From assembly GCA_038522635.1 (NCBI GenBank), contig JBCBJZ010000152.1:1-8505 (forward strand): a stretch of DNA of 8,505 bases. The letters run 5' to 3'. This DNA is from JBCBJZ01 sp038522635 (lineage in GTDB: Bacteria > Pseudomonadota > Alphaproteobacteria > Rhizobiales > Hyphomicrobiaceae). The position numbers and the translations under genes are program-made. The notes under the pieces are model-generated. The model did no database searches, had not been told where the DNA came from, and saw only the letters and a list, made by a program, of their open reading frames with translations. Shown here in pieces: positions 1-8,122 of this stretch. How positions within the stretch are numbered: the stretch's first letter is position 1; the number at the start of each line of letters is the position of its first letter.

Positions 1-189
1 CTTGAGCTGCCGCGCGATGCGGTACGCGACTACGCGCTCACCTTCAGTTGGCAGCGTGCGACGGAGCTCTTCACCGACAATATTCTCGCGGCCAACGCGC
101 GCACGTCGGAAGGGCTTGTGCGGGTGCGCAAAGCGCGGCGCCGGATCGCCCTGCGGCGCGTCCGCAAGAAGGGCGTCAAACCGGCCTGA
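1..189 (+). CDS. Glycosyltransferase (GT4/family 1-like), C-terminal end only
   Basis: The frame beginning at base 1 is open and ends at TGA 187-189, giving the last 62 residues of a protein whose start lies outside the window. It contains YALTFSWQRATELFTDNIL, which matches the end of GT-B fold glycosyltransferases of the GT4 group: a helix with a Phe-Ser-Trp core, then Ala-Thr and a hydrophobic stretch, which packs back on the nucleotide-sugar domain. Such enzymes move a sugar from an activated donor to a lipid or polysaccharide acceptor on the cytoplasmic face of the membrane. The final 25 or so residues are very rich in Arg and Lys (RVRKARRRIALRRVRKK), perhaps a basic tail for membrane or nucleic-acid contact; that is inference. 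The substrate cannot be told from this fragment. No strong terminator is seen directly after the stop. Confidence 0.6.
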   Translation, partial: LELPRDAVRDYALTFSWQRATELFTDNILAANARTSEGLVRVRKARRRIALRRVRKKGVKPA

Positions 190-826
190 CAGCTGTGATG
201 TATGCGCGCACGTGGTCGCAACCCCGTGCGTGCAGGCGCCGTTTGCAGCACCGATGCCTCGCTGACTGATGCGGTGTGTCGATGACGCTCAGACGGGGGT
301 TGCTCGCCATCGAGACGGGGCCCTCGCTCCATGACGCTGCGCAGCCGAGTCCCTGTTTTCCAGCCTTCTTGAGCTCCCCGAAGAGCCCCCCGAAAAGCCC
401 TTCGTGAACTATGATCACAACGGAAAAGAGGGGCAATTCCCGAGAGTCGCCCGCCTCACGCTCAACTTTTTGAAAATACTCATGTTTTTCTCCCCTGCGC
501 TGTGCGTACCTACGGCGATTTTCCGGGCATCGCTGTCGTAAAGCTGATACAAGATCGGGAGAGCGCAGCAGACTGCGTCCCTTCGTTCGTCCGCCACGGA
601 TAACCTCGCCCCTCAGGGGAGCGGACCAAACTCATTCGAGAGGAGCGGCAACGCCGTTTCACGCCCGCCGCAAGCGCGACGGCCAAGGGCTCTTCAAGGC
701 AAGCGCGCGCCCTGTGCCAGACCCTCACCACTCCTGGCAGAGCCCAGCGTATGCCGACCACCCACAAGGCGTCTGCGCCGTAACGACCTTCGCGCAACGC
801 ACATCCAACCAAGAACAACGGACGCT
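190..826. other. Long intergenic region upstream of gyrB
   Basis: No convincing gene is seen on either strand in these 637 bases. The open frames present lack family resemblance, credible starts or normal codon use. Visible structure: a 12-base tandem duplication at 376-399 (CCCCGAAGAGCC then CCCCGAAAAGCC); an AT-richer patch around 410-490 with TTGAAA at 470-475 but no good -10 element 16-18 bases on; and two potential RNA hairpins at 557-581 and 589-626, with a smaller one at 646-656 (CGGC-AAC-GCCG). The gyrB promoter and 5' leader presumably lie in the right half, but no promoter can be named with confidence. Confidence 0.5.
557..626 (+). promoter_or_regulatory. Two adjacent potential hairpins in the gyrB upstream region
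   Basis: Hairpin one: GGG 557-559 and GCGCAG 563-568 face CTGCGT 573-578 and CCC 579-581 around the loop CAGA, with AGA bulged on the left. Hairpin two: GTCCGC 589-594 pairs with GCGGAC 621-626 and encloses an inner CCCC-TCA-GGGG stem at 609-619. They lie about 200-270 bases before the gyrB start, so they could be part of a structured leader if transcription starts upstream of them. Neither is followed by a T run, so they are not typical intrinsic terminators. In GC-rich DNA short stems occur by chance, hence the low confidence. Confidence 0.2.
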
Positions 827-3325
<2,499 letters not shown>

Positions 3326-3394
3326 CGCGGGCGGCCCTTCTCGGTGTTCCCCCTACCGTCGCAGTTCCCCTACCGCCGGCGGCCTGCTGGAACA

Positions 3395-3416
3395 TGAACG
3401 ATCAAAACGATGTTCA
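3395..3416. repeat. Imperfect inverted repeat downstream of gyrB
   Basis: TGAAC 3395-3399 and ATC 3401-3403 are mirrored by GAT 3409-3411 and GTTCA 3412-3416, giving eight base pairs with one bulged G and an AAAAC loop. A longer alternative pairing, GAACAT (3390-3395) with ATGTTC (3410-3415), overlaps it. The element starts 70 bases after the gyrB stop and has no T run after it, so it is as likely an operator-like site or RNA stabilising hairpin as a terminator. The function is unknown. Confidence 0.3.
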
Positions 3417-3534
3417 TTGCCGAAGCAGGACGCGGGAGGCACCCTAAATGGTGCTCGCGAGCCACTTCGCGGCCGTGCAATGTGGCCGTGCGGCAGCAGG
3501 CGTCTTGAAATGGATAGATCAGTTTTTTGGTGAT

Positions 3535-3554
3535 GTTAAACTTAACGCTAGCGT
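3535..3554. promoter_or_regulatory. Overlapping palindromes, possible operator
   Basis: GTTAA-AC-TTAAC (3535-3546) overlaps the perfect ten-base palindrome ACGCTAGCGT (3545-3554). The pair sits in the AT-richest part of the gap, about 225 bases before the LuxR-type start. TTAA at 3542-3545, seven bases, then GTAA at 3553-3556 is one mismatch from the TTAA-N7-TTAA layout known for the CtrA cell-cycle regulator of Caulobacter relatives. A site for CtrA, or for the neighbouring regulator itself, is only a guess from position and symmetry. Confidence 0.25.
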
Positions 3555-3564
3555 AAAGCGCCGC

Positions 3565-3603
3565 CGCGACAGGGCGCATCACCCATTTGGGGGATGCGTC
3601 GCG
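3565..3603 (+). terminator. Strong stem-loop, possible factor-dependent terminator or RNA structure
   Basis: CGCATC 3575-3580 pairs with GATGCG 3593-3598. Inside it CCC (3582-3584) pairs with GGG (3589-3591) around an ATTT loop, leaving one A-G mismatch. Outside it CGCGA 3565-3569 pairs with TCGCG 3599-3603 across a five-base bulge. This is the most stable-looking hairpin in the gap. The sequence after it (ATCTTAG) has no U tract and the gyrB stop is 240 bases away, so calling it a terminator is tentative; a structured leader of the next gene is an alternative. Confidence 0.3.
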
Positions 3604-3778
3604 ATCTTAGAGTTCATCCGCCTCAGATGGCATCGCCCGTGGCGAAAGATGAATGGCAAAACAAAGGCTCAGATGTCGGTTCCGCTTCAAGCTGAAGCAA
3701 ACCAACTCTAAAGCAGCAGACCCCATCCCGAGACAGCCCCGCGCCCTGTGAGTGGAACCGTATTGGAGCCCCCGCACC

Positions 3779-4888
3779 ATGGCGAACCTTGAGCAGATCA
3801 ACCACGTTATAAGCACCATTTACGACGCCAGCGCCTGCGATGAGGGTTGGGACGAAGCTTGCCGCGAGCTGAGCGCACTGTTCGGCGATGCTGCGGTGGG
3901 CCTTGACAGCCGCACAGGCGAGGTGGACATCGATTCGTTGACCGCCCTTGCGCTTTTCGATCCCGAGCGCGCCGCCCTGCACTTTGAAGAGTACAGCACC
4001 CCCGCCGACAACCCAGCCGTCGCAGCGTTGCTCAGTCGCCCGGTGCTGGCACCCTTCCAAATGCATGCCTTCATCGACGCGCGAACCTACGACTCAGATC
4101 CGTCGGTGCAGGCGATTTTGAAGCCGCAGAACATCGATAAGGGTATTTTGATCGGCCTGGAGAAAGGTCCGGAGACGCTGGGGTTCGTCACCCTGATGCG
4201 GCGCAAGTCTCAGGCAGCTTTCGACGCTGAAGACGAGCAGGCCTTGGCCCTGATCGGTGGGCACCTCACCCGCGCGCTCACGTTTCGGCGTCGCTTTCGC
4301 GCGCTTGAACGTGCGCGGACGGCGTCCCGGCTCGCAACCGACGGTACGCGCCACCGCGAGGGCGTGCTGCACATCGCCAATACCGGCGCCATCGCCAACC
4401 TGGATGCAACCGCTGCCAACATCATCGCCAACGTGGACGAGTTGTCGGTGCGGGCCGGCCATCTCGCCTCATCATCGTCGCGGGCCGGGCAACAGCAAGC
4501 CGACCTCCACCGTTTCTTGACGCCGCCCTTCGAGGCGCAGGCACGTTTCGTAATGCTGAGCGAAACCGGCGACATCATCAAACTGGAACTGCTGCCCGAG
4601 CGCACGCTGTCGGGCAGCTTTAACCCGCAAGGCTATCTCTACGCGCTTTTGTCGATCACCCCGCACGCCACCGCTGACAGCGATGACTTTGGCCAAGCCT
4701 ACGGCCTCACGCCCGCAGAAGCGCGTGTGATCGGCGCGCTCAGCAAAGCCGCCAACGCCACCGCCGCCGCAGAGCAAGTGGGGATCGCGCGACAAACGAT
4801 GAAGTCGCATCTGGTCAGCATCTACGCCAAGACCGGATGCCCGTCGCTCGGCGCACTGATGCAGCTCATCGGCCGCTTCTGCGTCTAA
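3779..4888 (+). CDS. LuxR-type helix-turn-helix transcriptional regulator
   Basis: A 369-residue probable DNA-binding regulator. The C-terminal 60 residues (309-367) form a LuxR/GerE-type helix-turn-helix: LTPAEARVIGAL has the conserved Thr, Glu and Val of the first helix, and VGIARQTMKSHLVSIYAKTG is the recognition-helix part ending in the usual K-T-G, with Met where TVK is common. The long N-terminal part (about 1-300) has no receiver aspartate, autoinducer-domain tryptophan cluster or membrane segment that I can see. It resembles the sensor region of solo LuxR-type regulators common in alphaproteobacteria, possibly GAF-like around 30-165, then a linker helix (160-185) and a small beta domain (about 195-295). 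The ligand is unknown. I chose ATG 3779 because GGAG (3765-3768) lies ten bases before it; GTG 3752 would add nine residues without a better ribosome site. It stands alone and faces a convergent gene, so its targets cannot be inferred; autoregulation is possible. Confidence 0.85.
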   Translation: MANLEQINHVISTIYDASACDEGWDEACRELSALFGDAAVGLDSRTGEVDIDSLTALALFDPERAALHFEEYSTPADNPAVAALLSRPVLAPFQMHAFIDARTYDSDPSVQAILKPQNIDKGILIGLEKGPETLGFVTLMRRKSQAAFDAEDEQALALIGGHLTRALTFRRRFRALERARTASRLATDGTRHREGVLHIANTGAIANLDATAANIIANVDELSVRAGHLASSSSRAGQQQADLHRFLTPPFEAQARFVMLSETGDIIKLELLPERTLSGSFNPQGYLYALLSITPHATADSDDFGQAYGLTPAEARVIGALSKAANATAAAEQVGIARQTMKSHLVSIYAKTGCPSLGALMQLIGRFCV

Positions 4889-4905
4889 CGCCTCAGGCAG
4901 CTTAG

Positions 4906-5046
4906 ATTATCGGACAATCGATCGGGCTCACCTACGAGCAGATCGAGGAAACGTCGGGATTGGCGGTCTCAACATCGACGGCGATAAGTTCCACGATGGT
5001 CCTCTCAAATCGGCGTTCTGGCGTCTCAGCCCTCGTGCGTTGCTGA
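4906..5046 (+). pseudogene. Possible remnant of ECF sigma factor region 4
   Basis: The frame between TAG 4903-4905 and TGA 5044-5046 encodes 46 residues including IGLTYEQIEETSGLAVST. This resembles the helix-turn-helix of region 4.2 in ECF sigma factors, typically G-L-[ST]-Y-E-[EQ]-I-A-E-x-x-G-x-x-x-G-T-V-K-S-R. The fit breaks down after the Thr: the basic K-S-R-x-x-R-A-R part that should follow is replaced by Ser/Thr-rich sequence. There is no start codon with a ribosome site and no upstream region 2, so if real it is a decayed fragment left between two convergent genes. The similarity is short and judged by eye; chance is a serious alternative. Confidence 0.25.
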
Positions 5047-5074
5047 GAGCTCAGGCTCGCTCGACGAGCGATGC
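5025..5074. terminator. Inverted repeats in the convergent gap, possible bidirectional terminator
   Basis: CTCAGC 5025-5030 pairs with GCTGAG 5042-5047 (T5024-A5048 extends the stem). Immediately after, TCGCTC 5057-5062 pairs with GAGCGA 5066-5071 around GAC, with GC 5055-5056 and GC 5073-5074 extending it past a bulged T. They lie between the ends of the LuxR-type gene and the VOC gene, where both transcripts should stop. Neither has a U tract of more than three bases, so termination is inferred mainly from position. Confidence 0.3.
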
Positions 5075-5105
5075 CGATTCGGTTTACCGTCCCTAGATTC
5101 CTGTG

Positions 5106-5951
5106 TCACTCCGTCAGCTCAAGCATCGTCATCGCGGGGTCGTAGACGTAGACCTGCGCGCGGCCATCCGCAGCTTGCGCCAGCGTCAACGCATGCCCGG
5201 CGTCAGCAAGGCGTGCGCGCGCACCATCCAGGTCGGGCAAGCGCAACGCGACGTGGCGCCCGACGGATGGGTTGTGATGCGCGCCCTTTTCGCTCGCCAG
5301 CGTCGTCACCGGCGTCTTCAGGTGCAGCCCTTCACCACCGTCGCCGAACAGCGCCGTCACACCGTGCCCGGCCGCTTCTTCGCGCATGCGTGGTGGGCCC
5401 AGCCCGAGCACGTTGCTGTAGAACGTCACCATCGCCGCCATGTTGGCCGTCCCCTGGCTGACGTGATGCACCGACCAATCCCCATCGCTCACCGGCGCCG
5501 ATCTGAAGGCTGCGCCCGCACCTGGTCCCTCGCCCCCCGCTGGATCCACCACAACGTTGGCTTCGACCACGTTGAAGTCGGGGTCGTAGAAGTAGAGCTG
5601 GTGCACGCCCGCCATCGCGTAGGTCCCGGCGTCCGAATAAGTGACGCCGGCCGCATCAAGCCGCGTTCGTAGCGCCGCAAGGTCGTCAAATGTGAAAGCG
5701 CTATGCCCGCCGATCGTCGGGTTGTGATGGAAGCCGTTGTCGCGAGGGAAGGTTGGGATCGGGCGCACGATGTGCAGGCCGCGATTGGCGCTGCCGAAAT
5801 AGGCGATCGAATCGCTATCGTGGTGCAATTCGCCGGGGCGATCGGGGTAGGCCCATAGGCCGTCGGGCAAGCCAAGCAGATCGCGGTAGAAGGCCGCGAC
5901 CGCGCGGACGCTGGTGGTGGGGATGTTGACGTGGTGCAGCATCCAGGACAT
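5106..5951 (-). CDS. Two-domain VOC family protein (glyoxalase/extradiol dioxygenase fold)
   Basis: A 281-residue cytoplasmic protein made of two tandem vicinal-oxygen-chelate domains. Domain one (about 3-133) has LHHVNIPTTSVRAVAAFYRDLLGL at its start, H83 in NPTIGGHSAF and E130 at the end of YDPDFNVVEAN. Domain two (about 158-281) repeats the plan with VHHVSQGTANMAAMVTFYSN, H233 in NPSVGRHVAL and E278 in YDPAMTMLELTE. H7/H83/E130 and H163/H233/E278 are the residues expected to bind a divalent metal, so both halves look intact. The halves share HHNP-[TS]-[IV]-G-x-H and LxxxRxRLxxAG, showing an internal duplication. VOC enzymes include glyoxalases, ring-cleaving dioxygenases and resistance proteins; the reaction here cannot be assigned. 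The start ATG (5951) has GGAG (5958-5961 on this strand) seven bases upstream. The gene lies 88 bases downstream of leuC on the same strand with no clear terminator between, so co-transcription is possible. Confidence 0.88.
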   Translation of the reverse strand: MSWMLHHVNIPTTSVRAVAAFYRDLLGLPDGLWAYPDRPGELHHDSDSIAYFGSANRGLHIVRPIPTFPRDNGFHHNPTIGGHSAFTFDDLAALRTRLDAAGVTYSDAGTYAMAGVHQLYFYDPDFNVVEANVVVDPAGGEGPGAGAAFRSAPVSDGDWSVHHVSQGTANMAAMVTFYSNVLGLGPPRMREEAAGHGVTALFGDGGEGLHLKTPVTTLASEKGAHHNPSVGRHVALRLPDLDGARARLADAGHALTLAQAADGRAQVYVYDPAMTMLELTE

Positions 5952-6039
5952 GGCGCGCTCCGTTTTGAGTTAGTCCGAAGGGTTTGCCCGCATCAGATGG
6001 AATCGGATGACGCCAACGACGCTCACACAGGCGCGCCCC

Positions 6040-7437
6040 TTAAAGCGTGCGCACATCTACGAACCGCCCGGCCACCGCAGCCGCAGCCGCCATCGCCGGC
6101 GAAACCAGGTGCGTACGCCCCTGCGGCCCCTGTCGGCCCTGGAAGTTCCGGTTCGACGTTGAAGCGCACCGTTCCTTCGGTTTCAGCTTGTCAGCGTTCA
6201 TGCCCAGGCACATCGAACAGCCGGGCTCGCGCCACTCAAAGCCAGCCTCCAGGAACACCTGGTCAAGGCCCTCTTGTTCCGCCTGCTCTTTCACGAGGCC
6301 TGACCCCGGAACGATCATCGCACCGACGCGGTCAGCCACCTTGTGGCCCTTCACCACCGCTGCCGCCTGCCGCAAATCCTCAATGCGTCCGTTGGTGCAC
6401 GACCCGATGAAGACCTTATCGATCCCGATATCGGTCATGGCCGTGCCAGGTTCCAGCCCCATATAGGCGAGCGCGCGTTCAACCGAGGCCCGCTTCTGCT
6501 CGTCCTCGATCACCGTAGGATCAGGCACCACGCCGTTGATCGAGACCACGTCTTGCGGGCTCGTCCCCCAGGTGATCGTTGGCGGCAAATTGGCGGCATC
6601 CAGCGTGACGTGCTTGTCGAAGACCGCGCCCTCATCGCTGTGCAGCGTTTGCCAATAGGCCATGGCGTGTTCCCAGGCCGCCCCCTTCGGCGCCTTCGGT
6701 CGGCCCTGCAAATAGGCGTAGGTCGTCTCATCGGGCGCGATCATGCCGGCACGCGCGCCCCCCTCGATCGACATGTTGCAGACCGTCATCCGCCCTTCCA
6801 TCGAGAGCGCGCGGATGGCGTCACCGTCGTATTCGATCACATGGCCGGTGCCACCTGCGGTGCCGATCTCACCGATGATCGCTAGGATCATGTCCTTCGG
6901 GCCAACCCCGTCTGGTAGCGCGCCATCAACGGTGACACGCATGTTCTGGGCTTTGCGTTGCAGCAGCGTTTGCGTGGCGAGCACGTGCTCCACTTCGGAA
7001 GTGCCGATGCCGTGCGCTAAGGCCCCGAATGCGCCGTGGGTTGAGGTGTGACTATCCCCGCATACGATGGTGGTGCCGGGCAAGGTGAAGCCCTGTTCCG
7101 GCCCGATGATATGGACGATCCCTTGGCGTGGGTCGACCTCATCGAAGTATTCGATGCCGAAGTCTTTCACGTTACGCGCCAGCGTCTCGACCTGCAGGCG
7201 GGCGTCGGGTTCGTGAATGCCGCCGGAACGATCGGTCGTGGGCACGTTGTGGTCGACTACCGCGAGCGTCTTTTCCGGCGCGCGCACGGGCCGCCCCGCC
7301 AGACGCAAGCCTTCGAAGGCTTGCGGGCTCGTGACCTCGTGCACCAGGTGGCGGTCGACATAGAGAAGGCAGGTACCGTCGGGCCGCTCTTCGACCACAT
7401 GGTCATCCCAGATTTTGTCGTAGAGCGTCTTTGCCAT
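6040..7437 (-). CDS. leuC: 3-isopropylmalate dehydratase, large subunit
   Basis: LeuC with LeuD forms isopropylmalate isomerase, which converts 2-isopropylmalate to 3-isopropylmalate in leucine synthesis. It is an aconitase-family enzyme with a [4Fe-4S] cluster. The 465-residue product matches the usual length of about 466. Family signatures are GDSHTSTHGAFGALAHGIGT (127-146), GSCTNGR (345-351) and PGCSMCLGMN (405-414). The cluster ligands are C347, C407 and C410. The C-terminal STSNRNFQGRQG and THLVSPAMAAA place it with LeuC rather than aconitase or homoaconitase. I start at ATG 7437 (MAKTLYDKIW), the family start, preceded five bases away by GGGAGG (7443-7448 on this strand); the open frame runs 18 codons further upstream to 7491 with no family support. 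leuD is not in the window. It is divergent from apaG and upstream of the VOC gene. No leucine leader peptide or attenuator is evident in the spacer. Confidence 0.97.
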   Translation of the reverse strand: MAKTLYDKIWDDHVVEERPDGTCLLYVDRHLVHEVTSPQAFEGLRLAGRPVRAPEKTLAVVDHNVPTTDRSGGIHEPDARLQVETLARNVKDFGIEYFDEVDPRQGIVHIIGPEQGFTLPGTTIVCGDSHTSTHGAFGALAHGIGTSEVEHVLATQTLLQRKAQNMRVTVDGALPDGVGPKDMILAIIGEIGTAGGTGHVIEYDGDAIRALSMEGRMTVCNMSIEGGARAGMIAPDETTYAYLQGRPKAPKGAAWEHAMAYWQTLHSDEGAVFDKHVTLDAANLPPTITWGTSPQDVVSINGVVPDPTVIEDEQKRASVERALAYMGLEPGTAMTDIGIDKVFIGSCTNGRIEDLRQAAAVVKGHKVADRVGAMIVPGSGLVKEQAEQEGLDQVFLEAGFEWREPGCSMCLGMNADKLKPKERCASTSNRNFQGRQGPQGRTHLVSPAMAAAAAVAGRFVDVRTL

Positions 7438-7442
7438 GCTGG

Positions 7443-7448
7443 CCTCCC
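7443..7448 (-). promoter_or_regulatory. Ribosome binding site deciding the leuC start
   Basis: GGGAGG on the minus strand lies five bases before the ATG at 7437. It falls inside the longer open frame that begins at 7491, so it selects the shorter 465-residue LeuC, in agreement with the family's conserved MAKTLYDKIW-like start. Confidence 0.75.
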
Positions 7449-7600
7449 TGCGCGTGGCCTTGACGTCGCTGCACGGCAGCGCCCGGCCCACTTGTTGACA
7501 TGGTGCTCTTCATAGCGGGTCGCTGCGGGAGCGGCAATTGCAGGCAAACCCGTTTCGCTTGCGCACAGAGCCTGCGCGAAGCCTGCGGACGAAGGCGCTC

Positions 7601-7672
7601 GCTAAGCCTTTGCTTTAGCTTTGCTCTGGGTCTGGCTTTGGATCGGGGTCTTGCTCTGGGCCTGGGCCTTGG
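7601..7672. repeat. Low-complexity CT/TG-rich repeats in the leuC/apaG spacer
   Basis: A hairpin-like GCTAAGC-CTTT-GCTTTAGC (7601-7619) runs into a stretch built from variants of TTGCTCTGGG and CTTTGG. TTGCTCTGGG occurs exactly at 7621-7630 and 7651-7660, 30 bases apart, and is followed in both copies by a [TC]CTGG-type extension. The plus strand is strongly depleted of A from 7621 to 7679. The stretch lies 58-130 bases before the apaG start and over 160 bases before leuC. Replication slippage is a likely origin. A regulatory role for either divergent gene cannot be shown from sequence alone. Confidence 0.5.
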
Positions 7673-7729
7673 CGGTTGCACACCACTTGCGCTAAGCAAC
7701 CCTCGCGAAAGCTGCTTTGAGGAGCGCCC

Positions 7730-8122
7730 ATGTACGTCGCCGTGACCCGCAACATCCGCGTTGAAGTAACCCCGCACTTCATCGAAGAACGCAGCGCGGC
7801 TGAGAACGATCACTATTTCTGGGCTTACGTGATCGAGATCACCAACGAGGGCGAGGAAACGGTGCAGCTTAAATCGCGCTATTGGCAGATCACGGATGCG
7901 AACGGCCGCACCGAAGAGGTGCGTGGCCCGGGCGTGGTCGGCGAAACGCCGGTGCTCGCGCCTGGCGAGAGCTTCTCCTACACCTCCGGGTGCCCGCTCG
8001 GCACACCTTCGGGCATCATGGTCGGGCGCTTCCAGATGAGCGACGCGCGCGAAACGCCCTTCGAAATCGACGTGCCTGCGTTCTCGCTCGACAGCCCCTA
8101 CGCGAAGCGCAGCGTCAATTGA
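7730..8122 (+). CDS. apaG: ApaG domain protein
   Basis: The protein is 130 residues, the normal length for ApaG (about 125-130). It is a compact single-domain beta-sandwich (fibronectin type III-like) protein. Databases often label the family Co2+/Mg2+ efflux protein because of an old Salmonella corD phenotype, but there is no membrane segment here and the biochemical role remains unsettled. Diagnostic stretches are ITNEGEETVQL (37-47), SRYWQITDANG (49-59), the glycine-rich GPGVVGETPVLAPGE (66-80) and TPSGIMVGRFQM (92-103). The ATG at 7730 is well supported by GAGGAG (7719-7724) five bases upstream. In Enterobacteria apaG sits with ksgA and apaH; here it is instead followed by a GNAT gene with overlapping or closely spaced start, and is divergent from leuC. 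It probably has its own promoter in the spacer, but I cannot point to one. Confidence 0.95.
   Translation: MYVAVTRNIRVEVTPHFIEERSAAENDHYFWAYVIEITNEGEETVQLKSRYWQITDANGRTEEVRGPGVVGETPVLAPGESFSYTSGCPLGTPSGIMVGRFQMSDARETPFEIDVPAFSLDSPYAKRSVN

Larger units (their letters stand above)
3326..3778. other. Repeat-rich gap between gyrB and the LuxR-type gene
   Basis: These 453 bases contain no recognised gene. An 87-codon frame at 3448-3711 (+) has a good GGGAGG (3434-3439) eight bases before its ATG, but codon use in its second half is unlike the flanking genes and its product matches no family I know; I leave it as a doubtful small gene. The gap also holds a near-direct repeat GTTCCCC(C)TACCG at 3346-3358 and 3364-3375, an inverted repeat at 3395-3416, overlapping palindromes at 3535-3554, a strong stem-loop at 3565-3603, and a small stem GCTTCA-AGC-TGAAGC at 3684-3698. 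The stretch 3505-3560 is clearly richer in A and T than its surroundings. The gyrB terminator and the luxR-type promoter should both be here. Confidence 0.5.

Noticed and set aside
176..436. Minus-strand open frame of 86 codons beside the glycosyltransferase end
   Set aside because: It begins with TTG, has only a poor ribosome site, overlaps the end of the glycosyltransferase frame and its product resembles no known family; the Gly-Leu-Phe repeats come from the 12-base tandem duplication.
470..498. Sigma-70 promoter with TTGAAA at 470-475
   Set aside because: The bases at the expected -10 position (CCCTGC) do not resemble TATAAT.
510..818. Minus-strand open frame of 102 codons in the gyrB upstream gap
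   Set aside because: It covers the region where the gyrB promoter and leader must lie, matches no family and has the composition of a chance frame in GC-rich DNA.
5103..5672. 189-codon plus-strand frame opposite the VOC gene
   Set aside because: It is the mirror frame of a clearly recognised minus-strand VOC protein.
7495..7523. TTGACA at 7495-7500 as a promoter for apaG
   Set aside because: The -35 match is perfect, but with a 17-base spacer the -10 region reads GGTCGC; the TATA-like CATAGC is only about ten bases away, too close.
7601..7672. CRISPR-like array
   Set aside because: Only one 10-mer recurs, exactly twice, with no regular repeat-spacer structure and no cas genes nearby.
7403..7813. 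136-codon minus-strand frame with Arg-Pro/Lys repeats across the leuC/apaG spacer
   Set aside because: The repeats are the translation of the low-complexity tract; the frame overlaps the starts of both real genes and has no homology.
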